The notes under the pieces are model-generated. The model was not told where the DNA came from and did no database searches. It saw only the letters and a program-made list of their open reading frames with translations. Position numbers and translations under genes: made by a program. Positions 8,418 to 16,246 of a DNA stretch of 64,000 bases are shown here, in pieces (the stretch's first letter is position 1; the number at the start of each line of letters is the position of its first letter). The DNA comes from Actinocorallia aurantiaca. GTDB lineage: Bacteria; Actinomycetota; Actinomycetes; Streptosporangiales; Streptosporangiaceae. Location of the stretch: NCBI RefSeq assembly GCF_039533685.1, contig NZ_BAAATZ010000006.1, positions 496,001 to 560,000 of the forward strand. The letters are read 5' to 3'.

Positions 8418-9064
8418 CGATCCGGGTGATGATCGCCGACGACCAGGCCATGGTCCGCACCGGCTTCGGGATGATCCTCGCCGCCGAGGACGGCATCGAG
8501 GTCGTCGCCGAGGCCGCCGACGGGGCGCAGGCGGTCGAGCTGGCCGTCCGGCACCGCCCCGACGTGGTGCTCATGGACATCCGCATGCCCCGCCTGGACG
8601 GCCTGGAGGCGCTGCGCCTGCTCACCCGCCCCGGCCTCGCCGACCCTCCGAAGGTCGTCATGGTGACGACCTTCGACGACGACGAGTACGTCCACCGCGC
8701 ACTGCACGGCGGCGCGCACGGCTTCATCCTCAAGGACGCCGGGCCCGCCCTGCTGGTCGAGGCCGTCAGGGCCGCCGCGTCGGGAGAGGCGCTGGTCAGC
8801 CCGTCCATCACGCTCCGGCTGCTGCGCAGGTTCAAGGACGCGGCGCCCGCCCCCCGCGGGCCGAACGCGGCACTGTCCTCCAGGGAGACGGAGGTCGCCG
8901 GGCTCGTGGCCCGGGGCCTCACCAACGCGGAGATCGCCACCGCGCTCTCCATCACCGTGGGCACGGTGAAGACGCACCTCACGAACGTGCAGGCCAAGCT
9001 CCCCGCCCGCAACCGCGTGGAGATCGCCGTCTGGGCCTGGGAGTCGGGCCTCACCGGGAACTGA
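8414..9064 (+). CDS. NarL/LuxR-type response regulator
   Basis: DNA-binding response regulator of 216 aa, partner of the kinase upstream. The receiver domain has the acidic pair D9/D10, the phosphorylation site D55 (VVLMDIRMPRLDG) and the conserved Lys in FILKDA. The output domain is a LuxR helix-turn-helix (LSSRETEVAGLVARGLTNAEIATAL...VGTVKTHLTNVQAKL). The GTG start overlaps the kinase stop by 4 nt, indicating translational coupling. Targets cannot be read from the sequence. Confidence 0.92.
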   Translation: MTIRVMIADDQAMVRTGFGMILAAEDGIEVVAEAADGAQAVELAVRHRPDVVLMDIRMPRLDGLEALRLLTRPGLADPPKVVMVTTFDDDEYVHRALHGGAHGFILKDAGPALLVEAVRAAASGEALVSPSITLRLLRRFKDAAPAPRGPNAALSSRETEVAGLVARGLTNAEIATALSITVGTVKTHLTNVQAKLPARNRVEIAVWAWESGLTGN

Positions 9065-9178
9065 AGATCACAGATCGAATCAACCCGGCGTTCTGTGCCT
9101 CTTACCGGGGAAATCCCCCTTGCCTCACCCCGTCCCTGCGCGCCGGGACCTGCCCGATCACCCCGCCCGCTGAGCCGA

Positions 9179-9205
9179 TGTCACACTTCGCCCGGCCGTC
9201 TCGTG
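9179..9205 (+). promoter_or_regulatory. ECF41-type autoregulatory promoter
   Basis: TGTCACA at 9179-9185 matches the -35 motif I recall for ECF41 sigma factors. CGTG follows with 16-nt spacing (9202-9205), and an exact CGTC lies at 9197-9200 with 11-nt spacing. ECF41 promoters are described as TGTCACA about 16 nt upstream of CGTC. Transcription from the 16-nt spaced site would start at or next to the ATG at 9214. Confidence 0.55.
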
Positions 9206-9213
9206 CTCAGGGT

Positions 9214-10065
9214 ATGAACGATCTCGTGACCGACTTCGACGCGTTGCGGCCGCGGCTCGTCCGGGTGGCCTACGGGGTGCTCGGCGACCTGGCCGAGGCC
9301 GAGGACGTCGTCCAGGACGCCTGGTTGCGGATGTGGCGTGCCGGGGTGGACGGGGACGTCGAGGGCTGGCTGGTCGTGACGGTGTCGCGGCTCGCCCTCG
9401 ACGTGCTGAGGTCGGCCCGGCACCGGCGGGAGCGGTATGTCGGGCCCTGGCTGCCGGAGCCCGTCGTCACCGCCCCCGACCCGGCCGACCGGGTGACGCT
9501 GGACGAGTCGATGAGCCTGGCACTGCACGTCGTCCTGGAGTCGCTGAGCCCCGCCGAGCGCACCGTGTTCGTGCTGCACGACGTGTTCGGGATGGCCTTC
9601 CCCGAGGTGGCGGAGGCCGTCGGACGCACGCCCGAGGCCTGCCGCCAACTGGCCTCGCGGGCGCGGCGGCACGTGCGGGCGCGGGCGCCCCGGTTCGACG
9701 TGGACGAGGCCGAGCACCGGCGGGCGGTCGCGCTGTTCGCCGAGGCCGCCTCGGGAGCCGACTTGGTGAAGCTGCTGGGCGTGCTCGACCCGGACGTCGT
9801 CCTGCGCACCGACGGCGGCGGGCGGGTCCGCGCGGCCCTCAACCCCGTGGCCGGCTCCGAGCGGGTCGCCCGGTTCCTCGCCGGGGTCAAGCGGAAGTTC
9901 GCCTCGGCCGCCGTGTTCGTCCCCGCGACGGTCAACGGGGCCCCCGGCCTGCTGCGCGTGCTGGACGGCACGGTCACCGGCGTCTTCGGCTTCACCGTCG
10001 TCGGCGGTCGGATCCGCGAGATCGACATCCAGATGAATCCCGAGAAGCTGAGGAGCCTCCCATGA
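9214..10065 (+). CDS. ECF41-group RNA polymerase sigma factor (SigJ-like)
   Basis: Extracytoplasmic-function sigma factor of 283 aa. Region 2 spans about residues 8-75 (AEDVVQDAWLRMWRA), region 4 about 105-160 (LSPAERTVFVLHDVFGMAFPEVAEAVG), and a SnoaL/NTF2-like extension follows to the end. The linker motif WLPEP, the DGGGR loop and the terminal NPEKL are the three marks of the ECF41 group, where the extension rather than an anti-sigma factor controls activity. ATG 9214 was chosen over ATG 9178 because the TGTCACA promoter starts at 9179. The next gene is an AhpD/CMD-type protein, the expected ECF41 partner. Confidence 0.92.
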   Translation: MNDLVTDFDALRPRLVRVAYGVLGDLAEAEDVVQDAWLRMWRAGVDGDVEGWLVVTVSRLALDVLRSARHRRERYVGPWLPEPVVTAPDPADRVTLDESMSLALHVVLESLSPAERTVFVLHDVFGMAFPEVAEAVGRTPEACRQLASRARRHVRARAPRFDVDEAEHRRAVALFAEAASGADLVKLLGVLDPDVVLRTDGGGRVRAALNPVAGSERVARFLAGVKRKFASAAVFVPATVNGAPGLLRVLDGTVTGVFGFTVVGGRIREIDIQMNPEKLRSLP

Positions 10066-10499
10066 GAATCGACATCCTGGCCACAGCCCCCGAAGTCCAC
10101 CGGGCGTTCGGCGCGCTCGAGAAGTACATCCGCTCGTCCGGGCTGCCCGACGCCACCGTCGACCTGTTGTACCTGCGCATCAGCCAGCTCAACGGCTGCG
10201 CCTACTGCGTGGACGCGCACAGCGCCGACCTGAAGAGGCTGGGCGAGGACGACCGGCGCATCTGGGGCGTGGCCGCCTGGCGCGAATCCCCCTTCTACAC
10301 CCCGGCCGAACGCGCCGCCCTGGCCCTCGCCGAGGAGGGCACCCTCCTGCCGGGAGGCGAGGGCGTCTCCGACGCCGTCTGGGAGGAGGCCGCCGCGCAC
10401 TACCCGGAAGAGCTGCTCGCCGCTCTGATCGCGACCATCGCCCAGATGAACGCCATGAACCGGCTGGGCGTCATCAACAAGCTCGCCCCTCGGCCGTAA
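10062..10499 (+). CDS. AhpD/carboxymuconolactone decarboxylase-family protein
   Basis: Small protein of 145 aa with the alkylhydroperoxidase D-like core. The redox motif is CAYCVDAH (Cys-X-X-Cys-X-X-X-His) at about residues 46-53, followed by the helices typical of the family. It overlaps the sigma factor by 4 nt (ATGA), so the two are translationally coupled. ECF41 sigma factors characteristically control linked CMD, oxidoreductase or epimerase genes, so this is the likely main target. The physiological substrate is unknown; a thiol-based peroxidase-like role is possible. Confidence 0.88.
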   Translation: MRIDILATAPEVHRAFGALEKYIRSSGLPDATVDLLYLRISQLNGCAYCVDAHSADLKRLGEDDRRIWGVAAWRESPFYTPAERAALALAEEGTLLPGGEGVSDAVWEEAAAHYPEELLAALIATIAQMNAMNRLGVINKLAPRP

Positions 10500-10512
10500 C
10501 CGGTGCCCGTTG

Positions 10513-10549
10513 CCGGTGCTCCCCGCCCGCCACGGCCGGGGAGCACCGG
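10513..10549 (+). terminator. GC-rich hairpin after the ECF41-CMD pair
   Basis: A perfect 13-bp stem (CCGGTGCTCCCCG with its complement) closes an 11-nt loop 13 nt after the CMD stop codon. There is no T-run, which is common for actinobacterial terminators. Confidence 0.55.
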
Positions 10550-10658
10550 CCGGCGTGGTGCAAGGTCCCGCCTCGTCACAAATTGAACACCCACCGCGAA
10601 CCGGACGACCGGGCAGAGAATCTCACGGGGAAACCCCCCGCCTTCCCCAGGAGTCCCC

Positions 10659-12125
10659 ATGCCCCCTTCCGGCACACGCCGCGCCCCGGTCTGGCGGATG
10701 TGGACCGCGGCCCTGCTCCTCCTCACCGCGGCCTGCACCGACGATCCGTCGCCCTCCTTGCCCGGGAAGACCCCCGCCGGCCTGCCCGTGGCACCCGCCG
10801 GGCCGGACACCCGGCCCGCGCTCGCGACGGTCGACGTCGACACCGATGACAAGGCGCGACTGGAGCTCGTCGGGCTCAACCGTTATGGGCCTGCGCACGT
10901 CCTCGTCCAGATCCGGATCACCAACCTGGACGACGACCGGCACAACCCGATGCACCAGATCAACGACCATGTCGGCGACCGCCCGGACTTCAAGCACGCG
11001 ACCGGGATCGCGCTGGTCGACACGGCGGCCCGGCGCGTGCTCTCCCCGTTGCGGACCGCCGGCGGGTGCGTCTGCTCCACCGACGAGGACGGCTACAAGC
11101 CGTACCTCGATCCCGGCGGGCACAAGACGTTCTTCGCGGTGGTCCCCGCGCCCTCCGGCGGCGCCCGCACCACGACGGTGCTGCACCAGATGGGCACGCC
11201 GTTCCTCAACGTCCCGATCAGCGACGAGCCCCCGACCGCGCCGCCCGGCCAGGCCGTCCCGCCTCCCGTCGGCGAGGAGCGGAACTACCCGATCGAGGCG
11301 CATTCCGAGGACCCCGAGACCGAGGTCCGCGACGACGGACGGGAGGTGGAGGTCAGCATCTCCGCGGACGTGCTCTTCGCCGTCGACTCCGCGGACCTCA
11401 CCTCCGCCGCGGACCGCCTGCTGCGCGAGACCGCGTCCCGGATCGGCGGCGGCGCCGTCAAGGTCGAGGGCCACGCCGACAGCACCGGCACGGACGAGAT
11501 CAACGACCCGCTCTCCCTTCGCCGCGCCGAGGCCGTCGCCGAACGCCTGCGCGCCCTCGTCCCCGCCGCGACGTTCGAAGCCGAAGGCCTCGGCTCCCGC
11601 GAACCGCTCTACCCGAACGACGAGAAGGAGGGTCGCCGCCGCAACCGGCGGGTCACCGTCACCTTCACCCGGACCCCGACCGCGCCCTCCCCGGCCCCCG
11701 TCGCGACCACCGGAACCTCCCGGGCCGACGGCTTCACCGTCGCCCCCGACCCGCTGCAGCCCATCGGCGGCGGCCTGGGCGTCCTCACCTACACCGTCAC
11801 CAACACCAACCCGAAGGAGACGTGGCGGCACGAGATGTCCCACGACGAGGGCTGGCAGCGCATCCGTTTCAACGCCGCCATCAACGTCAAGCTGGCCGAC
11901 GGCGACCGCGGTATCCGCCCCGCCCGCTACACGGTGCGGGACAGCAGCTCGCGCGCCAACCTCTGCCTGTGCTCCTCCACTTCCGGAGTCTGGATCGGCG
12001 CCAACAACTTCGATCCGAACGAGACCAAGCACTTCTGGGCCCTCCTCCAGCTCCCCTCCACTCCCGGCACCACAGCCGAAATAGCCGACCTGCCCGCTGT
12101 TCCCGTCTCCGTTCAAGGGCCGTAA
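10659..12125 (+). CDS. OmpA-family domain lipoprotein
   Basis: Predicted lipoprotein of 488 aa. The signal peptide ends in the lipobox LTAAC near residue 24. A beta-rich region follows with a GGCVCSTDEDG loop. An OmpA-like peptidoglycan-binding domain lies at about 228-345 (ISADVLFAVDSADLTSAA, VEGHADSTGTDEINDPLSLRRAEAV, RRRNRRVTVTF). The last ~130 residues form a second beta-rich domain with the same type of Cys-X-Cys element (ANLCLCSSTS) as the first, suggesting an internal duplication flanking the OmpA domain. It probably anchors the membrane to the wall. ATG 10659 follows AGGAG. Confidence 0.8.
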   Translation: MPPSGTRRAPVWRMWTAALLLLTAACTDDPSPSLPGKTPAGLPVAPAGPDTRPALATVDVDTDDKARLELVGLNRYGPAHVLVQIRITNLDDDRHNPMHQINDHVGDRPDFKHATGIALVDTAARRVLSPLRTAGGCVCSTDEDGYKPYLDPGGHKTFFAVVPAPSGGARTTTVLHQMGTPFLNVPISDEPPTAPPGQAVPPPVGEERNYPIEAHSEDPETEVRDDGREVEVSISADVLFAVDSADLTSAADRLLRETASRIGGGAVKVEGHADSTGTDEINDPLSLRRAEAVAERLRALVPAATFEAEGLGSREPLYPNDEKEGRRRNRRVTVTFTRTPTAPSPAPVATTGTSRADGFTVAPDPLQPIGGGLGVLTYTVTNTNPKETWRHEMSHDEGWQRIRFNAAINVKLADGDRGIRPARYTVRDSSSRANLCLCSSTSGVWIGANNFDPNETKHFWALLQLPSTPGTTAEIADLPAVPVSVQGP

Positions 12126-12135
12126 GGGAAAAGGG

Positions 12136-12176
12136 TTGGACGGGGCGATGGTCGGGCTTGTAGCTTGCGGTCGACC
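12136..12176 (+). promoter_or_regulatory. Putative rox promoter with rifamycin-associated-element-like motif
   Basis: The motif GGGCTTGTAGCTTGCGG spans 12154-12170 and is bracketed by GGTCG and CGACC. It resembles the GGGCTTGC-type rifamycin-associated element (RAE) that I recall from rifamycin-inactivating genes, but the match is imperfect. TTGGAC (12136-12141) and TAGCTT (12161-12166) could serve as -35 and -10 with a long 19-nt spacer. Confidence 0.4.
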
Positions 12177-12203
12177 GTGACACCGCCCGAGGAGGTGAGA
12201 CCC

Positions 12204-12263
12204 ATGAACGCTGTATCGATGTGGGTGCTCCCCCTTGCCGTCACGGTCGGGCGATTGACGTAG
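12204..12263 (+). CDS. Possible 19-aa leader peptide upstream of rox
   Basis: A short open frame of 19 codons (MNAVSMWVLPLAVTV...) begins 6-7 nt after GGAGGTGA (12191-12198), the strongest ribosome binding site in this part of the window. It stops with TAG at 12261-12263, 20 nt before the ATG chosen for rox. Such a strong translation signal for so short a product suggests a leader peptide or a relic of a displaced start. No similar peptide is known to me. Confidence 0.35.
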   Translation: MNAVSMWVLPLAVTVGRLT

Positions 12264-12283
12264 GTGTCGCCGGGAGCGCCGCG

Positions 12284-13828
12284 ATGACAAGGCACTCCCG
12301 AAAGGCAACACCTGTGCACTCTCCCCGATTCACCGCCGAGCCGTCGTCGAACGGTACGGTCGAGCGCGACCCCGTGTTCGACGTGATCATCGCCGGATGC
12401 GGGCCGACCGGTGCGATGCTGGCCGCCGAACTGCGGCTGCACGATGTGCGGGTACTCGTTCTGGAGAAGGAGACCGAGCCCGCGTCGTTCACCCGCATAG
12501 TCAGTCTGCATATACGCAGCCTCGAGCTGATGGCGATGCGCGGACTGCTGAACCGCATTCTCGAACGAGGAAGACGGCGCCCGGTCGGCGGCATCTTCGC
12601 CGCCATCCCCAAACCCGCGCCCAAGGGCCTGGATTCCGCGTACGCCTATCTGCTGGGCATCCCGCAGCCGGTCATCGAGCACCTGCTAGAAGAACACGCG
12701 ATCGGACTAGGTGCGCAGGTCCGGCGCGGTTGTGCGGTCGCCGGTTTCGAGCAGGACGACGAGGGCGTGACCGTCGAACTGTCCGACGGGAAACGGTTGC
12801 GTTCGCGCTATCTCGTCGGCTGTGACGGCGCGCGCAGCACGGTGCGCAAACTGCTCGGCGTCGGCTTCCCCGGCGAGCCCTCACGGACCGAGACGCTGAT
12901 GGGCGAGATGGAAGTGGGCGTGCCGCAGGAGGAGATCGCCGCCAAGGTGACCGAAATCAGCGAGACCCACAAGCCATTCTGGCTCAGGCCCTTCGGCGGA
13001 GGGGTCTACAGCGTCGTAGTCCCCGCCGCGGGAGTCAGCGACCGTGCGGAACCGCCCACCCTCGAGGATTTCCAACAACGGTTGCGCACCATCGCCGGAA
13101 CCGATTTCGGCGTGCACTCCCCGCGCTGGTTGTCCCGCTTCGGAGATGCCACCCGGCTCGCCGAGTGTTATCGGGTCGGGCGGGTGCTGCTGGCCGGCGA
13201 TGCGGCGCACATCCATCCGCCCGCCGGCGGCCAGGGCCTCAACCTGGGCGTTCAGGACGCGTTCAACCTCGGCTGGAAACTGGCCGCGCAGATCCGCGGT
13301 TGGGCGCCGGAAACACTGCTGGACACCTACCAGGCCGAACGCCATCCGGTCGCCCGGGACGTGCTGGACAACACCCGCGCCCAGACGGAACTGACGTCCG
13401 CCGAACCGGGCCCGCAGGCCGTGCGCAGGCTGCTCACCGAACTGATGGACCTCGACGAGGTGAACCGCCATCTGATCGAGAAGATCACCGCGATCGGCAT
13501 CCGCTACGACTTCGGCGAGGGCCCCGACCTGCTCGGCCGCCGCCTGCCCGACATCGACGTCGCCCAGGGCCGCCTCTACGGTCTGCTGCATCGCGGCCGC
13601 GGCCTGCTGCTGGACCGCACCGAACGCCTGACCGTCGGCGGCTGGTCGGACCGGGTCGATCACCTCGCGGACCCCACCGCGGCACTGGACGTCCCGTGCG
13701 TCCTGCTACGCCCCGACGGCCACGTCGCCTGGATCGGCGACGATCAGCAGGACCTGGACGACCACCTCTCCCGCTGGTTCGGCAGGCCCGGCCTCCCCCC
13801 GCAGAACGGCGAGCGGGAACCGGGCTGA
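12284..13828 (+). CDS. rox: Rifamycin monooxygenase (Rox)
   Basis: FAD-dependent class A monooxygenase that hydroxylates and linearises rifamycins, giving rifampicin resistance. Motifs: the N-terminal FAD site VIIAGCGPTGAMLAAELRL, the middle LVGCDGARSTVRKLLG, and the second FAD site VLLAGDAAHIHPPAGGQGLN; the C-terminal thioredoxin-like domain ends in HLSRWFGRPG. The residue pattern is close to Rox of Streptomyces and Nocardia. ATG 12284 is preceded by GGGAG and gives 514 aa; the family usually begins at VFDVIIAG, corresponding to GTG 12374 here, which lacks a good ribosome binding site. Codon choice (CTA, CTG mix, more A/T) differs slightly from neighbours, which could reflect transfer. Confidence 0.9.
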   Translation: MTRHSRKATPVHSPRFTAEPSSNGTVERDPVFDVIIAGCGPTGAMLAAELRLHDVRVLVLEKETEPASFTRIVSLHIRSLELMAMRGLLNRILERGRRRPVGGIFAAIPKPAPKGLDSAYAYLLGIPQPVIEHLLEEHAIGLGAQVRRGCAVAGFEQDDEGVTVELSDGKRLRSRYLVGCDGARSTVRKLLGVGFPGEPSRTETLMGEMEVGVPQEEIAAKVTEISETHKPFWLRPFGGGVYSVVVPAAGVSDRAEPPTLEDFQQRLRTIAGTDFGVHSPRWLSRFGDATRLAECYRVGRVLLAGDAAHIHPPAGGQGLNLGVQDAFNLGWKLAAQIRGWAPETLLDTYQAERHPVARDVLDNTRAQTELTSAEPGPQAVRRLLTELMDLDEVNRHLIEKITAIGIRYDFGEGPDLLGRRLPDIDVAQGRLYGLLHRGRGLLLDRTERLTVGGWSDRVDHLADPTAALDVPCVLLRPDGHVAWIGDDQQDLDDHLSRWFGRPGLPPQNGEREPG

Positions 13829-13846
13829 GCACCGCGGGAACGGCGA

Positions 13847-13987
13847 CCGTCCCGTCAGCGGCCCCATCACCAGGTACGGCGCGTCCTCGTCCTGTCCGAT
13901 GTCGTGCACCACCGCGACGTGCGGATGCACCGGCCCGGCCGCCACCGCGCCTCCCGCTGGAACCCGCACCGACATCTCCACGGGCAC
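13847..13987 (-). pseudogene. Remnant of a Ser/Thr protein kinase
   Basis: The minus strand encodes HPHVAVVHDIGQDEDAPYLV with surrounding residues, which matches kinase subdomains IV-V (HPNIVAVHDIGED...PYLVME). A neighbouring frame gives FQREARW, which matches the REARAAAR helix just before it. The two pieces lie in different frames and there is no glycine loop, catalytic HRD or DFG. I read it as a frameshifted, truncated fragment between rox and a PPP-type phosphatase. Nothing else gene-like is seen in 13829-14063. Confidence 0.5.
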
Positions 13988-14063
13988 CCGGAAAGAACCA
14001 AAAGAACAATAGTGTTTCGATGGACTTCGTGAGACGTCCGGAAGGGTGCGTCGGGCCGGTGGT

Positions 14064-15068
14064 TCAGTCGGGGAGGTCGGGCAGGGTCAGGCCCAGCGCC
14101 GCGGCCAGGTCGATGGTCCTGCGGGGGGTCGGGCACCGCCTGGCCAGGCCGTCGGAGTCGAGGCGGCCGTCGCGGGCCTGGAACAGGACCGGCGCGGCGG
14201 GGTGCCGACGCAGCTCGTCCGTGGTGAGCTCGCCGGCGATGCGCTGCGCCGCGGCGGTCAGGGCGGGGAAACACGACCGCAGGTCCGCGGCCCATGCTTC
14301 GAGTGCCTTCAGCCAATCGTGCACGGCCGCGTCGGTGGTCGAGGAGAACCGTTCGATCGCCTGAGCCAGTTCCGGCCAGGTTTGGTCGCGCCACGGCCTG
14401 GTCTTCAGGACGGGCAGCTGCCACCGGCGTTTGGTGATCGCCCAGTGGTCGGCACGGGCCCGGACCGCGTGGACCGTGAATCCCGGGACGCACAGGGCGG
14501 TCAGGTTCCAGCCGTGGCAGGCGCCGGTGTCGAGGCCGAAGACCCTGCCGTCGCGGATCAGCGGTTCCCGGCCGGTGACGTGGTGACCGAACACGACCGG
14601 TTCGGCGTCGGTGTAGTGGTCGTGCCAGTGGCCGCCGGGGAACAGCGCCGCGAGTTCCCGTTCCCCGCTGGTCGAGCCGCAGAGGATCTCCTCCTTCTGG
14701 GAGGCCAGGGGGACCCCGGGCAGCATCGCGGCGTGGACGACGCGGACCTGCTCGTTCTCGAAGTAGTAGGGCAGCGTCCGCATCCAGTCGACCGTCTCGG
14801 CGTAGCGGGCGCCGAGCTGCAGGCGCGTGATCTCCTGCGCGTAGGAGAAGATCCCCCGCACGTGTTTGCGCTCGTGGTTGCCCATCAGCACGACGGAGTT
14901 CGGACGTCCGCGGAAGAACTCGACGACGTCGCCGGGCGCCGGACCGCGGTCGACCAGGTCCCCGACGCTGATCAGCAGATCGTCCGGGCGGAGGTCGACT
15001 TTCTCCAGCAGGTCGAGCAGTTCGTCGAAACAGCCGTGAATGTCACCCACGATGACGGTGCGCCCCAT
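14064..15068 (-). CDS. PPP-type metallophosphoesterase (protein phosphatase-like)
   Basis: Calcineurin-like phosphoesterase of 334 aa. The metal-binding motifs of the PPP family are complete and in order: GDIHG (residues 8-12), GDLVDRG (about 36-42), GNHE (about 63-66), and later His residues in VVHAAML and FGHHVTG. These are the signatures of bacterial PrpA/ApaH-like phosphatases, which act on phosphoproteins or dinucleoside polyphosphates. The C-terminal ~110 residues form an extra helical domain (AQAIERFSSTTDAAVHDWL) not found in the minimal enzyme. The kinase remnant directly downstream suggests a former kinase-phosphatase pair. Confidence 0.85.
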   Translation of the reverse strand: MGRTVIVGDIHGCFDELLDLLEKVDLRPDDLLISVGDLVDRGPAPGDVVEFFRGRPNSVVLMGNHERKHVRGIFSYAQEITRLQLGARYAETVDWMRTLPYYFENEQVRVVHAAMLPGVPLASQKEEILCGSTSGERELAALFPGGHWHDHYTDAEPVVFGHHVTGREPLIRDGRVFGLDTGACHGWNLTALCVPGFTVHAVRARADHWAITKRRWQLPVLKTRPWRDQTWPELAQAIERFSSTTDAAVHDWLKALEAWAADLRSCFPALTAAAQRIAGELTTDELRRHPAAPVLFQARDGRLDSDGLARRCPTPRRTIDLAAALGLTLPDLPD

Positions 15069-15112
15069 CCGGGGATCCTAGGAAGACGCCGGTTCGCCGC
15101 ACAAAGCATTTT

Positions 15113-16093
15113 TCACATGTGGGCGTCAGGAACCAGGACGACCTTTCCCGTCGTGGCACGCGACTCGAGGGCGGCGTGTGCGGCGGCGGCCTGTGACAGG
15201 GGGAAGGTCTGGAAGGCCGGTACCAGGCTTCCGTCGGCGGCCGCCGCGAGGGCGCGGGCCTCTTCGGCGGACCGGTCCTGGCGCTCCAGCAGCAGTGCCA
15301 GGGCGTCGGTGAAGCTCACGCCGCGTTCCTTCAACTCCTTCTCGGTCGGGAGGAAGTCCTCACGCGAGGCCGCTCCGATGGTGATGTAGCGTCCTCCCTC
15401 CGCGAGCAGGCCGAAGGCGGCGCGGCCCTTGTCCCCTTCGACGCCGTCCACGACGGCGGTGACGCCGCGGCCGTCCAATGCCTTGCGGACGGTGTCCGGC
15501 CAGTCCGGCAGGTTGTAGTCGACGGCTATGTCGGCCCCCAGTTCCGCTACGGCCGCCGTCTTCGCCGGGCCGCCTGCCGCGCCGACGACCGTGGCGCCGA
15601 CGTTGCGGGCGTGCTGGACGACCAGACGGCCGATGCCCCCGGCCGCGGAGGTGACCAGCACCACGTCGCCGGAGGTCAGTGCGGCGACGTCGAGCAGGAA
15701 GACGGCGGTGGTGCCCGTGACGACCATGGTGACGGCGGCCTCGTGACTCAGCCCGGACGGAATCCGGTGCAGGGACGAGACGTCCGCGACGGCGAGTTCG
15801 GCGTAGCCTCCCGGCCTGCCGTGCCCCGTCACCACCTCGGTGCCGACCAGGGCCTCGTCCACGCCCGGTCCGACGGACTCGACGACGCCCGCCACCTCTC
15901 CCCCGAAGATCGCCGGGAGTTCGGGGAGCGGCGGGCCGATCGCCAGCCCTTCCCGCATCGCCGTCTCGATCTGGTGGACTCCCGCGGCCCTCACCGACAC
16001 GCGGACCTCACCCGGGCCCGGCACGGGATCGGGCACGGTCTCGTACCGGAGGTTCTCAGCGGGTCCGAACACGTGCAGTACGACAGCGTGCAT
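15113..16093 (-). CDS. Zinc-type quinone/NADPH oxidoreductase (MDR superfamily)
   Basis: Medium-chain dehydrogenase/reductase of 326 aa. The N-terminal GroES-like domain covers residues 1-120 (GEVRVSVRAAGVHQIETAMREG, FGGEVAGVVESVGPGV). The Rossmann domain has the NADPH-binding motif SAAGGIGRLVVQHA. No structural zinc Cys cluster is present, so it belongs to the quinone oxidoreductase branch. It probably detoxifies reactive carbonyls or quinones. ATG 16093 (MHAVVLHVFG) follows GGAAGG; an in-frame start 33 nt upstream lacks support. A MerR/SoxR-type promoter lies upstream. Confidence 0.88.
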   Translation of the reverse strand: MHAVVLHVFGPAENLRYETVPDPVPGPGEVRVSVRAAGVHQIETAMREGLAIGPPLPELPAIFGGEVAGVVESVGPGVDEALVGTEVVTGHGRPGGYAELAVADVSSLHRIPSGLSHEAAVTMVVTGTTAVFLLDVAALTSGDVVLVTSAAGGIGRLVVQHARNVGATVVGAAGGPAKTAAVAELGADIAVDYNLPDWPDTVRKALDGRGVTAVVDGVEGDKGRAAFGLLAEGGRYITIGAASREDFLPTEKELKERGVSFTDALALLLERQDRSAEEARALAAAADGSLVPAFQTFPLSQAAAAHAALESRATTGKVVLVPDAHM

Positions 16094-16124
16094 GGCTTTC
16101 CTTCCTGAAACTACCGAAGACGCC

Positions 16125-16155
16125 ATTCTGAAACTTCAACTTCACTTGAGGTCAA
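16125..16155 (-). promoter_or_regulatory. MerR/SoxR-type promoter of the oxidoreductase
   Basis: Read on the minus strand, TTGACC (16155-16150) and CAGAAT (16130-16125) are separated by 19 bp, the abnormal spacing used by MerR-family regulators. The spacer carries a degenerate dyad (CCTCAAG...GTTGAAG) like those in SoxR-type boxes. Transcription would start about 25 nt before the ATG. Confidence 0.6.
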
Positions 16156-16234
16156 GCCCGTACCGTCCGCGGGCGGGACGAGGACGTGAGCGGCGCCAAA
16201 TAACTGTGTCGGGTGCGTCCGGGTTCGTGCGCGG

Positions 16235-16240
16235 TAGGCT
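16235..16240 (+). promoter_or_regulatory. Leaderless-type -10 element (TAGGCT) of the kinase module
   Basis: TAGGCT lies 6 nt before the GTG start of the kinase gene. No Shine-Dalgarno sequence lies between. It is the only evident promoter for the five-gene module. Confidence 0.5.
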
Positions 16241-16246
16241 CGCGGC

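Noticed and set aside
8281..9213. Upstream extension of the sigma factor ORF
   Set aside because: It overlaps the histidine kinase and response regulator genes; the real start at 9214 has the expected promoter.
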